From Lachnospiraceae bacterium (GTDB lineage Bacteria > Bacillota > Clostridia > Lachnospirales > Lachnospiraceae), in assembly GCA_017460885.1 (NCBI GenBank), contig JAFUAB010000010.1, forward strand, positions 1 to 49,191: a stretch of 49,191 nt of DNA, read 5' to 3'. The notes beneath the pieces are model-generated. The model searched no databases. It was not told where the DNA came from and saw only the letters and a list, made by a program, of their open reading frames with translations. The position numbers and the translations under genes are program-made. Below are positions 24,302-33,401 of the stretch, piece by piece. How positions within the stretch are numbered: position 1 is the first letter of the stretch; each line of letters opens with the position of its first letter.

Positions 24302-25336
24302 ATGAAGAAACTTATCAATAAAATAAACAAAAAAAACAGATATTTTCTACCCATTGCAAAGGGAATAGGAGCAATAATGCTGGTTACCGCCGTGTCTGTG
24401 ATCAGCGTTCATTTCCTGACCGGAGATTCGCTCAGCGACTATGCGGCTGCCAATCCGGATAAAGCCTATTCCGGCAGTTCCGGTTCCGATGCCGATACTT
24501 CTGCCGCGAGCAATTCCGAAGCACTTAATACCTCCCGGGAGCAGGTTGACATAACTCGCAATCACGATATTCCGGGACAGGTTGACATAACTCATGATCA
24601 TGATACTCGGGAGCAGGTTGACATAACCCATGATCATAATACCCGGGAGGAGGTTGACATAACCCGCGATTACAACACCTCCGTACAGATCCACTTTTAC
24701 GATCCCGACAACACTTCCGCTCCGGACAGAACCACTTATTCAGAGGGGTTCTATTACGAGCCGTTAAACGACGAAATGATCGATTATATTACGGGAGTCT
24801 CGTATCCTGTCGAAGGGGCAGACGAGATATCCGTCGATGACCTTCGTTATATAGGCATCAGATACAATGATTTCAACGGGATCATCCAGGCCGGAGAGAT
24901 GATAGCCAACAAGTCCATCGCCCGGGATCTGACGGAGATCTTCTCGGAATTATATGAAGCCGGGTATCAGCTTGAAAAGGTCGTTCTGATAGATAACTAC
25001 GGAGGAGATGATACGGCTTCGATGTCCGCGAACAATACATCCTGCTTTAATTACCGCGTCGTAGAGGGCTCCACTTCCCTCTCTAAACACGCTTACGGCC
25101 TTGCAATAGACATTAATCCGTTCTATAACCCATACATCGTTTTCGGCGCAGGTGAAGACGGTTCCGATTATATCTCTCCGGCCGGAAGCGAGATCTATGC
25201 AGACAGGACTCAGGATTTCCCATACAAGATCGGACCTGACGACCTGTGCTACCGTCTGTTTAAGGAACACGGTTTTAAATGGGGCGGGGACTGGAATTCC
25301 TGCAAGGATTACCAGCATTTTCAGAAAGCCGAATAG
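24302..25336 (+). CDS. membrane-anchored M15-family D-Ala-D-Ala carboxypeptidase-like protein with His/Asp repeat linker
   Basis: A 344-residue protein. A membrane anchor (about 20-40) is followed by a Ser/Ala-rich stretch and four 12-residue repeats of the type QVDIT-HDHDTRE (about 82-130). The C-terminal peptidase domain (about 165-344) has SLSKHAYGLAIDI with His263 and Asp270, and DYQHF with His339, the three zinc ligands of M15 peptidases such as VanY. Such enzymes trim the terminal D-Ala from cell-wall peptides. I use the ATG at 24302 (MKKLINK); one 12 bases upstream is possible and neither has a strong ribosome-binding site. It is a plus-strand gene between rplQ and ecfA1, which usually adjoin in Firmicutes. 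Confidence 0.88.
   Translation: MKKLINKINKKNRYFLPIAKGIGAIMLVTAVSVISVHFLTGDSLSDYAAANPDKAYSGSSGSDADTSAASNSEALNTSREQVDITRNHDIPGQVDITHDHDTREQVDITHDHNTREEVDITRDYNTSVQIHFYDPDNTSAPDRTTYSEGFYYEPLNDEMIDYITGVSYPVEGADEISVDDLRYIGIRYNDFNGIIQAGEMIANKSIARDLTEIFSELYEAGYQLEKVVLIDNYGGDDTASMSANNTSCFNYRVVEGSTSLSKHAYGLAIDINPFYNPYIVFGAGEDGSDYISPAGSEIYADRTQDFPYKIGPDDLCYRLFKEHGFKWGGDWNSCKDYQHFQKAE
24544..24687 (+). repeat. four in-frame 36-bp coding repeats in the M15 gene
   Basis: GGTTGACATAAC recurs at 24544, 24580, 24616 and 24652, exactly 36 bases apart, and the intervening bases are also similar. Each unit encodes about V-D-I-T-x-D-H-(D/N)-T-R-E-(Q/E). The repeats form a His/Asp-rich linker between the membrane anchor and the peptidase domain. 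Confidence 0.85.
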
Positions 25337-25395
25337 GATCCGGGACGGGTCTCTGCATCCTCATTGCGGAGAACCATCCACAAAATGTCCACAAA

Positions 25396-25424
25396 AAAGT
25401 ACCGGGAAACAATCCCGGTACTTT
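25396..25424. terminator. bidirectional terminator between the M15 gene and rplQ
   Basis: AAAGTACCGGGA (25396-25407) and TCCCGGTACTTT (25413-25424) are perfect 12-bp arms with a 5-base loop. A-rich and T-rich ends on both sides let it work for both the plus-strand peptidase gene (60 bases upstream) and the minus-strand alpha operon (rplQ stop at 25458). Confidence 0.88.
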
Positions 25425-25457
25425 CATATTTTGAATGATATTGTTATCTAAGACAAG

Positions 25458-26069
25458 TTATACAAGCTCAAGTACAACTTCCATTGCAGCGTCGCCCTTG
25501 CGGGGACCGATCTTGATGATACGTGTATAGCCGCCGTTGCGTCCCGTGTACTTGGGTGCGATCTCATCAAAGAGCTTGGCAACCATATCAACTTCCTTTG
25601 TAGCCTTCTTGTAGCCTGCACCTCTCTTTACGGGTGTCTCGGTTACATCATAGAGAACCTTCATCATCTGACGTCTTGCATGGAGTCTGCTGGGCAGATC
25701 CTTCTTGATCTCGCGTGATTCGGTATCATATACGGTTACAACCTTACCGTTCTCCTTGCGGATGATCTTACCCTTGTCGTCATGAGCGTTCTCTGCAAGA
25801 ACCTTTGTCGGATCGTCCTTGTCAACGATCTGCTTTACTCTCTTGCCGTCCTTATCTTTTCTGGCAACCTTTGCCTCGATAGTAACAGTCTCGAAATTAT
25901 CCTTTTCCTTTACAGCCAGAGCTATAAGTCCATCAGCGATCTTCTGAACTTCCTTTGCCTTTGCCTCTGTGGTCACGATCCTTCCGTGAAAAAGAAGAGC
26001 TGTAACCTGGTTTCTCAGCAGAGCCTTTCTCTGATCTGATGTTCTGCTTAACTTTCTGTATTTAGCCAT
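25458..26069 (-). CDS. rplQ: 50S ribosomal protein L17 with a ~70-residue insertion
   Basis: L17 of the large subunit near the exit tunnel. The start is 26069 ([20 protein letters not shown]), with AAAGGA upstream; the 39-base extension is rejected. At 203 residues it is far longer than typical L17 (about 115-130). The extra part is a charged insertion at about residues 56-126 between [10 protein letters not shown] and [17 protein letters not shown]; the flanking L17 core is intact. I recall comparable insertions in Lachnospiraceae L17, but have not checked this. It is the last gene of the S10-spc-alpha cluster. Confidence 0.95.
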   Translation of the reverse strand: MAKYRKLSRTSDQRKALLRNQVTALLFHGRIVTTEAKAKEVQKIADGLIALAVKEKDNFETVTIEAKVARKDKDGKRVKQIVDKDDPTKVLAENAHDDKGKIIRKENGKVVTVYDTESREIKKDLPSRLHARRQMMKVLYDVTETPVKRGAGYKKATKEVDMVAKLFDEIAPKYTGRNGGYTRIIKIGPRKGDAAMEVVLELV

Positions 26070-26196
26070 TTTAAAAATCCTTTCTTTCCCGGCTTGCGCC
26101 GGATACATACATGTGCTTCTTCGGTCTTATCATATATGTCAACTGTCCGTCTCATTATCAGGTGATCATATCAATCACTGTAAAGACTTATGACGA

Positions 26197-27165
26197 TCAG
26201 AGATCCTCTACGTCATTCTTGAGGCCGAGTCCCATATCCTCAAGCTTCTTGAGGACCTCGTCGAGGGACTTCTTGCCCAGGTTGCGAACCTTCATCATAT
26301 CGCTGGGAGTCTTGTTGATAAGATCCTCAACAGTATTGATGTTGGCACGCTTCAGACAGTTGTATGAACGAACTGAAAGCTCCAGCTCGTCTATGCTGAG
26401 CGACATAACCTTGTCGTTACTGGATCCTTCGTCATCGGATCGGATAACGGGACCGCCGAGCTGTGCCACTTCGCTGAGGTTCACGAAAAGTGACAGATGC
26501 TCACTCAAAATCTTGGCAGCAAGGCTTACAGCCTCATCGGGACCAAGAGTACCGTTGGTCATTACATCCAGTGTCAGCTTATCATAATCAGTGATCTGAC
26601 CCACACGGGTATTAACCACCGATACATTAACTCTTTCTACGGGAGTATAGATCGAATCTATCGGAATAACTCCTATAGGCATATCCTCCGTCTTGTTACG
26701 ATCGGAAGATACATATCCCCTGCCCTTGGTGATGGTAAGCTCCATATAGAGCTTTGTATTCTTTCCGCTGAGAGTAGCGATCACCTGGTTGGGGTTCAGG
26801 ATAACTATATCCTGATCGGCCTGAATATCGGCACCGGTCACAACTCCCTCGCCCTCATATTCAATATATGCGGTCTTAGGCTCGTTGGATTCGGAATTGT
26901 TCTGGATAACCAGACCCTTGATATTCATAATGATCTCTGTAACATCCTCTTTTACACCGAGGATGGTAGAGAACTCATGAAGTACTCCTTCGATCTTGAT
27001 CTGGCTTACAGCTGCGCCGGGCAGCGATGACAGCATGATCCTGCGGAGTGAATTACCGAGAGTATTACCGTACCCTCTCTCGAGAGGCTCAACAACAAAT
27101 CTGCCGAATTTATTGTCACCGGAGATTTCATCAACCACAATATTAGGTCTTTCAAAATCAAACAT
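26197..27165 (-). CDS. rpoA: DNA-directed RNA polymerase subunit alpha
   Basis: Alpha subunit that nucleates RNA polymerase assembly. The start is 27165 ([11 protein letters not shown]) after GAGGAGG; a TTG two codons earlier is less likely. The 322-residue protein has the assembly domain ([20 protein letters not shown], about 33-52) and a C-terminal helix-hairpin domain ([20 protein letters not shown]) that binds UP-elements and activators. It lies between rpsD and rplQ, the standard alpha-operon order. Confidence 0.98.
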   Translation of the reverse strand: MFDFERPNIVVDEISGDNKFGRFVVEPLERGYGNTLGNSLRRIMLSSLPGAAVSQIKIEGVLHEFSTILGVKEDVTEIIMNIKGLVIQNNSESNEPKTAYIEYEGEGVVTGADIQADQDIVILNPNQVIATLSGKNTKLYMELTITKGRGYVSSDRNKTEDMPIGVIPIDSIYTPVERVNVSVVNTRVGQITDYDKLTLDVMTNGTLGPDEAVSLAAKILSEHLSLFVNLSEVAQLGGPVIRSDDEGSSNDKVMSLSIDELELSVRSYNCLKRANINTVEDLINKTPSDMMKVRNLGKKSLDEVLKKLEDMGLGLKNDVEDL

Positions 27166-27258
27166 TAACAATCCTCCTCATAGACACTACTTTAATCGAC
27201 TCGTTATATAAAAGCTTGATACTTCCGCAACCGAAACCTCCAATCGGAGTTCAGGTTA

Positions 27259-27852
27259 TTACTTGGAATACAACTCGACTATAAGCATCTCGTCAACAGG
27301 AACATCAATCTGATCTCTGGTGGGAAGCTCCTTAACGGTAGCTGTCAGATTATCGATATCCGTATCGATCCACTCAGGATAGAGCCTTCCTCCGGTCACC
27401 TCTGTGATATCTTTGAAACGCTGCAGGGATTTGCCTTTCTCGCTTACTGCGATAACATCGCCTGCTTTGCACTGGTATGAAGGAATGTTGATAACCTTAC
27501 CGTTAACGGTAATATGCTTGTGTCCAACGACCTGTCTTGCCTCTCTTCTGGTGCGGGCAAATCCTGCACGGAAAACGATATTGTCAAGTCTTGACTCGAG
27601 CATGACCATCAGGTTCTCACCTGTCATACCCTTCATACGGTCAGCCTTCTCATAATAATTACGGAAGGGTTTCTCGAGCACACCGTAAATGAACTTTGCC
27701 TTCTGCTTCTCGCGGAGCTGAAGTCCGTATTCAGATACCTTTCTGCCCGAACGAATTGATTTTCTTCTTGATTTTTTGTCGTATCCCAAAAATGTGGGAT
27801 CGAGGTCAAGAGATCTGCATCTCTTGAGCACAGGTGTCTTATCTACTGCCAT
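27259..27852 (-). CDS. rpsD: 30S ribosomal protein S4 (zinc-free form)
   Basis: Primary 16S rRNA-binding protein and 30S assembly nucleator; also translational regulator in many bacteria. The 197-residue protein has the S4 RNA-binding domain (LDNIVFRAGFARTRREARQ, about residues 88-106). The N-terminus has only one cysteine (MAVDKTPVLKRCRSLDLD), so it is the form without a zinc finger, unlike S14 and L36 in the same cluster, which keep all zinc ligands. It lies between rpsK and rpoA. Confidence 0.97.
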   Translation of the reverse strand: MAVDKTPVLKRCRSLDLDPTFLGYDKKSRRKSIRSGRKVSEYGLQLREKQKAKFIYGVLEKPFRNYYEKADRMKGMTGENLMVMLESRLDNIVFRAGFARTRREARQVVGHKHITVNGKVINIPSYQCKAGDVIAVSEKGKSLQRFKDITEVTGGRLYPEWIDTDIDNLTATVKELPTRDQIDVPVDEMLIVELYSK

Positions 27853-27963
27853 GATCTTTCCTTTCTGAAAAAATGTTTTACAGTCGTTTACAAGGAACCT
27901 GTCCTGATGGGATCGGCTCTTCTTCTTCCGACACAGCTACACCATAATCCGGCAAAAGCCGTA

Positions 27964-28356
27964 TTATACTCTTCTTCTCTTGGGCGGACGGCATCCGTTG
28001 TGAGGAACGGGAGTAACGTCACAGATACTTGTAACCTGCAGACCGTTAGCTGCCAGTGCTCTGATAGCGGCTTCACGTCCCGAACCCGGTCCCTTTACAA
28101 ATACATCAACCGTCTTAAGTCCATGTATAAGCGCAGCCTTGGTAGCTGTCTCAGCTGCCATCTGTGCTGCATAGGGAGTAGATTTCCTTGAACCTCTGAA
28201 GCCCAGGCCGCCTGCACTTGCCCAGCTTAAAGCATTACCGGCATTATCCGTAAGGGTAACGATGGTATTGTTAAAAGAAGCCTGAATGTGTGCCTGTCCA
28301 TGTTCAACGTTTTTCTTGACACGTTTCTTTGTAACTTTCTTAGTAACCTTTGCCAT
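27964..28356 (-). CDS. rpsK: 30S ribosomal protein S11
   Basis: S11 lies on the 30S platform and helps shape the E-site. The 130-residue protein has the signature [20 protein letters not shown] and the C-terminal [18 protein letters not shown], both typical of S11. It sits between rpsM and rpsD as in all alpha operons. A 95-base gap separates it from rpsM, with a small TTCCCG/CGGGAA hairpin at 28419-28434. Confidence 0.98.
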   Translation of the reverse strand: MAKVTKKVTKKRVKKNVEHGQAHIQASFNNTIVTLTDNAGNALSWASAGGLGFRGSRKSTPYAAQMAAETATKAALIHGLKTVDVFVKGPGSGREAAIRALAANGLQVTSICDVTPVPHNGCRPPKRRRV

Positions 28357-28451
28357 AAAACTAACCTACTTTCCAAAAATAATCCTGCGCCCTGTGCGCA
28401 ACAACAATTATCACCTGATTCCCGACAACGGGAAATATATCTCGAATAAGA

Positions 28452-28820
28452 TTATTTCTTTTTGCCGGCGACAGTACGCTTCGGTCCCTTGCGGGTACGT
28501 GCGTTTGTCTTGGTCTTCTGTCCGCGAACGGGAAGGCCCTTACGATGACGAATACCTCTGTAGCATCCGATTTCCTGCAGACGCTTGATATTCATCGCAA
28601 CTTCTCTTCTCAGATCACCTTCTACCATGTAGTCCTTCTCGATGATCTCCGAGATTCTCTTCACTTCATCATCTGTCAGTTCTCTGACACGGGTGTCAGG
28701 GCTGACCTTGGCAGCTTCGAGGATCTTATTGGAACTCGGTCTGCCGATTCCGTAGATATAGGTAAGTCCTATCTCTACACGTTTGTCTCTGGGTAAGTCA
28801 ATACCAACTATACGAGCCAT
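28452..28820 (-). CDS. rpsM: 30S ribosomal protein S13
   Basis: S13 is in the 30S head and forms bridges to the 50S subunit and contacts P-site tRNA. The 122-residue protein starts [20 protein letters not shown] and has the C-terminal [20 protein letters not shown] tail that reaches the tRNA. It follows rpmJ across an unusually structured 136-base spacer. Confidence 0.98.
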   Translation of the reverse strand: MARIVGIDLPRDKRVEIGLTYIYGIGRPSSNKILEAAKVSPDTRVRELTDDEVKRISEIIEKDYMVEGDLRREVAMNIKRLQEIGCYRGIRHRKGLPVRGQKTKTNARTRKGPKRTVAGKKK

Positions 28821-28882
28821 ACATTAACCTCCATTTTGAACTACTGATCTGCGCAAAACTGCGTCGTCATACTAATTGATAG

Positions 28883-28912
28883 GGGCGCGGATGCGCCCAA
28901 CCGCCCGGGCGG
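28883..28912 (-). promoter_or_regulatory. paired GC-rich hairpins in the rpmJ-rpsM spacer
   Basis: GGGCGC-GGAT-GCGCCC (28883-28898) is followed 2 bases later by the perfect 12-base palindrome CCGCCCGGGCGG (28901-28912). Both would form in the message upstream of rpsM. There is no U-run, so they are more likely RNA-stability, processing or protein-binding elements than a terminator. Confidence 0.5.
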
Positions 28913-28956
28913 TCTTCCGGCAAGTCCGGTATCAAAAAGTAAGAGCATACGGCTCC

Positions 28957-29070
28957 TTACCCTTGTACCTGCTTGTGCTTAGGATTCTCGCAAATGATCC
29001 TTATCTTGCCTTTTCTTTTGATGACTTTGCACTTCTCACAGATCGGCTTTACTGATGAGCGAACTTTCAT
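28957..29070 (-). CDS. rpmJ: 50S ribosomal protein L36 (zinc-binding form)
   Basis: A 37-residue ribosomal protein, too short for many gene finders: [20 protein letters not shown] followed by a short basic C-terminus. Zinc ligands Cys11, Cys14, Cys27 and His32 are all present, so this is the C+ form. A strong AAGGAGGGAG ribosome-binding site precedes the ATG. It lies between infA and rpsM and is the first gene after an internal promoter. Confidence 0.97.
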   Translation of the reverse strand: MKVRSSVKPICEKCKVIKRKGKIRIICENPKHKQVQG

Positions 29071-29113
29071 GTTTACTCCCTCCTTTCCGATATGGAAAAA
29101 CGCCTGTATATAA

Positions 29114-29143
29114 GTGTCCGGTCTGTCCCTTAGAGCAGACCGA
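29114..29143 (-). promoter_or_regulatory. hairpin at the 5' end of the rpmJ-alpha transcript
   Basis: CGGTCTG and CAGACCG pair around a 10-base loop (about 29119-29142), just downstream of the internal promoter. It would be the first structure in the rpmJ-led transcript, so it may protect the 5' end or regulate entry into rpmJ-rpsM-rpsK-rpsD-rpoA-rplQ. Confidence 0.45.
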
Positions 29144-29148
29144 ATGAC

Positions 29149-29177
29149 ATTATATCACGCAAATCGTATATAATCAA
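29149..29177 (-). promoter_or_regulatory. internal promoter for rpmJ-rpsM-rpsK-rpsD-rpoA-rplQ
   Basis: On the minus strand TTGATT (29177-29172) and a consensus TATAAT (29154-29149) are separated by 17 bases. It lies in the infA-rpmJ gap and would let the alpha operon, including RNA polymerase alpha, be expressed independently of the S10-spc promoter. Confidence 0.75.
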
Positions 29178-29195
29178 CAAAAACTTTATTGATTT

Positions 29196-29414
29196 TTATT
29201 TATCTCTCCAGATTATCCTGCCCTTGGAAAGATCATAAGGAGATAACTCCATGGTCACCTTGTCGCCGGGCAGTATCTTGATGAAGTTCTGACGAAGCTT
29301 GCCGCTGATATGAGCAAGCACTACGTGGCCATTTTCAAGTTCCACCCTGAACATCGTATTGGGCAGCTTCTCTACCACTATTCCTTCAATTTCTATTACA
29401 TCTGCTTTTGACAT
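29196..29414 (-). CDS. infA: translation initiation factor IF-1
   Basis: IF-1 occupies the A site during initiation. The 72-residue OB-fold protein starts [20 protein letters not shown] and has the [19 protein letters not shown] segment typical of bacterial IF-1. The start overlaps the end of map by 19 bases, so the two are translationally coupled. It lies between map and rpmJ as in Bacillota generally. Confidence 0.97.
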   Translation of the reverse strand: MSKADVIEIEGIVVEKLPNTMFRVELENGHVVLAHISGKLRQNFIKILPGDKVTMELSPYDLSKGRIIWRDK

Positions 29415-30196
29415 TGTACCTTTCGTTCCTCCTCATGTAATGTCAGTATTTCCGGTTCGGAATCCGTGATCAGTATCGTGTTCTCGTAATGAGCCGAATA
29501 CTCTCCGTCACATGTGACTACCGTCCATCCGTCATCCAGCCAGTCCACTTCCCAGGTTCCCATATTTATCATGGGTTCCACCGCCAGTGTCATTCCGGGT
29601 TTCAGCTTCGGTCCCCTTCTGCGGACCCTGTAGTTCGGTATCATGGGTTCCTCGTGCAAATGTGTACCGATACCGTGTCCGCAAAGGTCCTCTACGATCC
29701 CGTATCCGAATGGTGTCACATAATCGTCGATCGCGTTTCCTATTTCATATAATCTGTGACCCGCTCTCGCGTTTTTGATACCCTCAAAAAAACTCTGTCT
29801 GGTCACCTCGATCAGTCGGGCCGCCTCCGGTGAGATTTCTCCCACTCCGTAAGTTCTGGCGGCATCCGAATGATATCCTTTGTAGATAAGTCCCGCATCC
29901 AGACTGACTATATCGCCTTCCCGCAATATCCTGTTTCTGGTCGGAATACCATGAACGACCTCCTCGTTAACGGATACGCATATACTTGCGGGATAACCTT
30001 CATAATTAAGGAAATTCGGGATACCTCCCTTTTGTCTGATAAGCTTCTCTCCAAGCTCGTCTATATCAGCGGTGCTGATCCCCGGCTTAACGAAAAGTCC
30101 AAGCTCATAATGCACCTCGGATAAGAGCCGGCAGGATTCTCTCATCAGTTCTATTTCCTGTTCAGTCTTTATTCCTATCTTTGTTCCGATCTTCAT
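29396..30196 (-). CDS. map: type I methionine aminopeptidase
   Basis: Removes N-terminal Met from nascent proteins in the cytoplasm. The 266-residue protein has all metal ligands: Asp100 (SLDAG), Asp111 ([10 protein letters not shown]), His174 ([12 protein letters not shown]), Glu207 (AVEPMI) and Glu238 (HYENT), with the substrate-positioning His82. There is no N-terminal zinc-binding extension. The start overlaps the adk stop by 4 bases and the end overlaps infA, giving the compact adk-map-infA unit of Firmicutes. Confidence 0.97.
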   Translation of the reverse strand: MKIGTKIGIKTEQEIELMRESCRLLSEVHYELGLFVKPGISTADIDELGEKLIRQKGGIPNFLNYEGYPASICVSVNEEVVHGIPTRNRILREGDIVSLDAGLIYKGYHSDAARTYGVGEISPEAARLIEVTRQSFFEGIKNARAGHRLYEIGNAIDDYVTPFGYGIVEDLCGHGIGTHLHEEPMIPNYRVRRRGPKLKPGMTLAVEPMINMGTWEVDWLDDGWTVVTCDGEYSAHYENTILITDSEPEILTLHEEERKVQCQKQM

Positions 30197-30840
30197 GCCT
30201 GTCCGAGAATGGATGTTATATCATCGAATACATCCTTCATATCCCTGGTACCGTCCACATCACGGAGCACTCCCTTTTTGGAATAATACTCGATAAGCGG
30301 CTGAGTCTGGGTATGATATACGTTAAGTCTGTTCTTTACGGTCTCCGGCTTATCATCATCCCTGAGGATCAGCTCCGATCCGCAGGTATCGCATATGCCT
30401 TCCTTTTTGGGCGGGATATGTTCGATATGATATGTTGCCCCGCAGCTTACGCACGCTCTTCTTCCGCTCATGCGCCTGATGATGTTCTCGTCCGGAACGT
30501 CAACATTGATCGCGAAGTCAATGGTTTCGCCAAGCTTAGTCAACTCCTGGTCAAGGATCTCAGCCTGCGGAATCGTTCTCGGAAATCCGTCCAGCACATA
30601 TCCCGTTTTGCAGTCATCCTGTGCAACACGATCCAGGAGAATGCTTACCGTCAGCTCATCGGGAACAAGTTCTCCTTTATCCATATACTCCTTGGCCTTA
30701 CGTCCGAGCTCGGTATTGTTCTTGATGTTAGCCCTGAAGATATCCCCAGTCGAAACATGGGGAATATTATATCTTTCCGCTATCATCTTTGCCTGTGTAC
30801 CCTTACCTGCACCCGGGGCACCTAACATTATTATTTTCAT
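30193..30840 (-). CDS. adk: adenylate kinase (zinc-lid form)
   Basis: Interconverts ATP, ADP and AMP. The 215-residue protein has the P-loop GAPGAGKGT at 7-15, the DGFPRT motif around 84-89 and a lid with four cysteines (Cys130, Cys133, Cys150, Cys153) that would bind zinc, as in other Gram-positive long-type kinases. It lies 87 bases after secY and overlaps map by 4 bases. Confidence 0.98.
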   Translation of the reverse strand: MKIIMLGAPGAGKGTQAKMIAERYNIPHVSTGDIFRANIKNNTELGRKAKEYMDKGELVPDELTVSILLDRVAQDDCKTGYVLDGFPRTIPQAEILDQELTKLGETIDFAINVDVPDENIIRRMSGRRACVSCGATYHIEHIPPKKEGICDTCGSELILRDDDKPETVKNRLNVYHTQTQPLIEYYSKKGVLRDVDGTRDMKDVFDDITSILGQA

Positions 30841-30927
30841 TTCTTACACCCTTTTTTAGACGAACAGAACAGAAGGCGCATGTGCAGCCCTCTGTTCTGA
30901 AAAATACATTACCTAAGGACTCCCTGA

Positions 30928-32241
30928 TCAGTCATTGAGGAATCCCTTATAATTACGTACCAGCATCTGAGACTCAACCTGCTTGATGGTCTCAAGTACA
31001 ACGCTGACGATAATGATCAGGCTGGTACCGCCAAACGATACATTGGCTCCGAAGAGGCCGTTGAATACGAACGGAAGTACACAGACAATGATCAGACCTA
31101 TCGCACCGATAAATACAATGTAGTTAAGGATGCGGGCAAGGTAATCGCTGGTGGGCTTGCCGGGACGTATTCCGGGGATAAATCCGCCCTGCTTCTTCAT
31201 GTTGTCGGCGATCTCCAGCGGATTGAAGGTGATCGAGGTATAGAAATAAGCAAAGAATACTACCAGCAGGATGTATACCAACAGACCGATGGAATAAACG
31301 GGCTGCTGGGGATTACACCAGTTATTGGATGAAAGTCCCTTGAGGATCTGGCTCCATACTCCTGTTCCGTTATAGTTGAAGAATGAGCAGATTATAACAG
31401 GGAACTGCATAAGGCTGGATGCAAAGATGACCGGAATAACACCGCCCGTATTGACCTTAAGAGGGATGTTGGTCGTCTGTCCGCCTACCATCTTACGCCC
31501 CTGTACCTTCTTGGCATACTGTACCGGGATACGTCTTACACCATCGTTGAGGATGATGACCAGAACTACCATACCGATGATGATAGCCAGTATTATAATG
31601 GCTGATACCGCACCTCTTGCGATCGACTTGTTCTTGACAAACTGCTCATACAGGGATGCGATATCCTGAGGTACTCTGGAAAGGATGTTGATAGTCAGGA
31701 CTATCGAAATACCGTTTCCGATACCGTTCTCGGTAATACGCTCACCGATCCACATAAGGAATGCGGAACCGGCAGTAAGAGCAGCAATAACAAGGATAAC
31801 ATTAAGTGCATTGAAATTCTCAAGTAATCCGCTTCTGCCGAAGCCGACTGCCATGGCAGTAGATTCGATCAGTGCGAGTGCAACCGTCACGTAACGTGTA
31901 ATGGATGCGATCTTCTTACGTCCGTCCTCTCCGTCACGCTGCATTTCCTCGAGCTTCGGGATCGCGATCGTGAGCAGCTGCATGATAATGGATGACGTGA
32001 TGTAAGGTGTGATGTTCAGGGCGATGATCGACATGTTCAGGAAAGATCCGCCTGTAAATGCATCAAAGAAGTTGAATGCATCTCCGGTCTGCTGAGCAAA
32101 CCAGTTGGCAAAATAATCTCTGTCGACACCCGGAACGGGAAGCTGTGAAGCAAGTCTGATAACGACAAGCATAAGCAATGTCATGAGGATCTTGTTTCTG
32201 AGCTCTTTGATTTTAAAAGCATTTTGTACGGTATTGAACAT
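30928..32241 (-). CDS. secY: protein translocase channel subunit SecY
   Basis: Central channel of the Sec translocon, an integral membrane protein of 437 residues with ten predicted spans. Recognisable elements are LLMLVVIRLASQLPVPGVD in the first span and GGQTTNIPLKVNTGGVIPVI in the loop and span near residue 275, plus GIRPGKPTSDYLARILN before the last spans. The start codon overlaps the rplO stop (TAATG). The spc-operon position between rplO and adk is standard. Confidence 0.98.
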   Translation of the reverse strand: MFNTVQNAFKIKELRNKILMTLLMLVVIRLASQLPVPGVDRDYFANWFAQQTGDAFNFFDAFTGGSFLNMSIIALNITPYITSSIIMQLLTIAIPKLEEMQRDGEDGRKKIASITRYVTVALALIESTAMAVGFGRSGLLENFNALNVILVIAALTAGSAFLMWIGERITENGIGNGISIVLTINILSRVPQDIASLYEQFVKNKSIARGAVSAIIILAIIIGMVVLVIILNDGVRRIPVQYAKKVQGRKMVGGQTTNIPLKVNTGGVIPVIFASSLMQFPVIICSFFNYNGTGVWSQILKGLSSNNWCNPQQPVYSIGLLVYILLVVFFAYFYTSITFNPLEIADNMKKQGGFIPGIRPGKPTSDYLARILNYIVFIGAIGLIIVCVLPFVFNGLFGANVSFGGTSLIIIVSVVLETIKQVESQMLVRNYKGFLND

Positions 32242-32681
32242 TAGATCACCTCTGCAGTTCCCCCAAGTGCCTCGATCTTTTCTTTAGCAGATGCGCTGTA
32301 AGCATTTACCTTGACACTCAGTTTCTTGGTAAGTTCGCCATTGCCTAAGATTTTAACTCCGTCTCCGGTACGCTTGATCACACCCTTCTCGATCAACTGG
32401 TCTATACCGACCTCTGCACCGTTATCAAAAACCTCCAAAGCGCTAAGATTGATAGCAATGATCTCCTTAGCATTTCTGTTCTTGAACCCTCTCTTGGGAA
32501 GTCGGCGATACAGAGGCATCTGTCCACCTTCAAATCCTATTCTGGGGGCTCCTGAACGAGCTTTCTGTCCTTTGTGTCCTTTACCGGCAGTCTTGCCGTT
32601 ACCTGAACCGTGTCCGCGGCCTCTTCTGAAGTTGTCGCTTTGCTTCGAGCCGGCTGCAGGCTGTAAGTTAGATAATTCCAT
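32241..32681 (-). CDS. rplO: 50S ribosomal protein L15
   Basis: Late-assembly 50S protein of 146 residues. It has the Gly-rich N-terminal [20 protein letters not shown] extension that threads into 23S rRNA and the [20 protein letters not shown] core. It overlaps rpmD by 1 base and secY by 1 base (both TAATG), so the three should be co-translated. Confidence 0.98.
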   Translation of the reverse strand: MELSNLQPAAGSKQSDNFRRGRGHGSGNGKTAGKGHKGQKARSGAPRIGFEGGQMPLYRRLPKRGFKNRNAKEIIAINLSALEVFDNGAEVGIDQLIEKGVIKRTGDGVKILGNGELTKKLSVKVNAYSASAKEKIEALGGTAEVI

Positions 32682-32863
32682 TACGCTTCCTCCTCTACTG
32701 AAACTAAGTGACTAACCTTCTGTATCTGACCTCTGGTTGCACCGTTATCGGGTAATTCAACCGTCTGATGAAGCTTCTTAAGTCCCATTGCTTCGATGGT
32801 TGCTCTCTGCTTGGGAATAGCTCCTATGGGAGATTTAACCAATGTTACTTTTAAAGTTGCCAT
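32681..32863 (-). CDS. rpmD: 50S ribosomal protein L30
   Basis: Small 50S protein of 60 residues ([20 protein letters not shown]). I use the ATG at 32863, preceded by AGGAG; an upstream in-frame extension (to 32896) overlaps the end of rpsE and is rejected. It is the short bacterial form, present in Firmicutes but lost in some lineages. Confidence 0.96.
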   Translation of the reverse strand: MATLKVTLVKSPIGAIPKQRATIEAMGLKKLHQTVELPDNGATRGQIQKVSHLVSVEEEA

Positions 32864-32876
32864 CTCTTCTCCTTTC

Positions 32877-33386
32877 TTAGCCCTGGATCTCGGCAACTGA
32901 CTTGCCGCGCTTCCTTGCTACCTCCTCAGGAGTCTTAAGCTGTGTAAGTCCCTGGATAGTTGCCAGGACCACATTCTGCTTGTTATTAGATCCGAGGGAC
33001 TTGGTACGGATATTTCTGATGCCTGCAAGTTCGCACACAACACGTGCGGGACCGCCGGCGATGATACCTGTACCTTCGGGAGCCTTCTTGAGCAGTACGT
33101 TAGCCGAACCGTATTTTCCTACCGTATCGTGTGTAAGTGAAGAATTCTCATCCATGGCAACCTCTACAAGGTGCTTCATGGCATCTTCCTTGCCCTTACG
33201 GATCGCTTCGGGAATTTCGACTGCCTTTCCAAGGCCCGCGCCTACATGACCGTTACCGTCTCCAACAACCACAAGAGCTGTAAAACGCATGCTGCGTCCA
33301 CCCTTAACGGTCTTGGTAACACGCTTGATGGCAACGACCTTATCATTCAGTTCCAACTGACTTGCGTCTATGATAATGTGTTTCAT
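32877..33386 (-). CDS. rpsE: 30S ribosomal protein S5
   Basis: S5 is at the mRNA entry of the 30S subunit and affects decoding fidelity. The 169-residue protein has the N-terminal double-stranded RNA-binding-like fold ([20 protein letters not shown]) and the [20 protein letters not shown] loop region in the second domain. It lies between rplR and rpmD with gaps of 13-15 bases. Confidence 0.98.
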   Translation of the reverse strand: MKHIIIDASQLELNDKVVAIKRVTKTVKGGRSMRFTALVVVGDGNGHVGAGLGKAVEIPEAIRKGKEDAMKHLVEVAMDENSSLTHDTVGKYGSANVLLKKAPEGTGIIAGGPARVVCELAGIRNIRTKSLGSNNKQNVVLATIQGLTQLKTPEEVARKRGKSVAEIQG

Positions 33387-33401
33387 ATCGTCTCCTTCCT
33401 A

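Noticed and set aside
24220-24354. N-terminal extension of EcfA1 with a hydrophobic leader
   Set aside because: EcfA ATPases are cytoplasmic peripheral proteins; the extension overlaps the promoter and the divergent gene's start.
24544-24687. Four 36-base repeats with a CRISPR-like period
   Set aside because: There are no spacers between the repeats; they are contiguous, in-frame and encode a peptide repeat.
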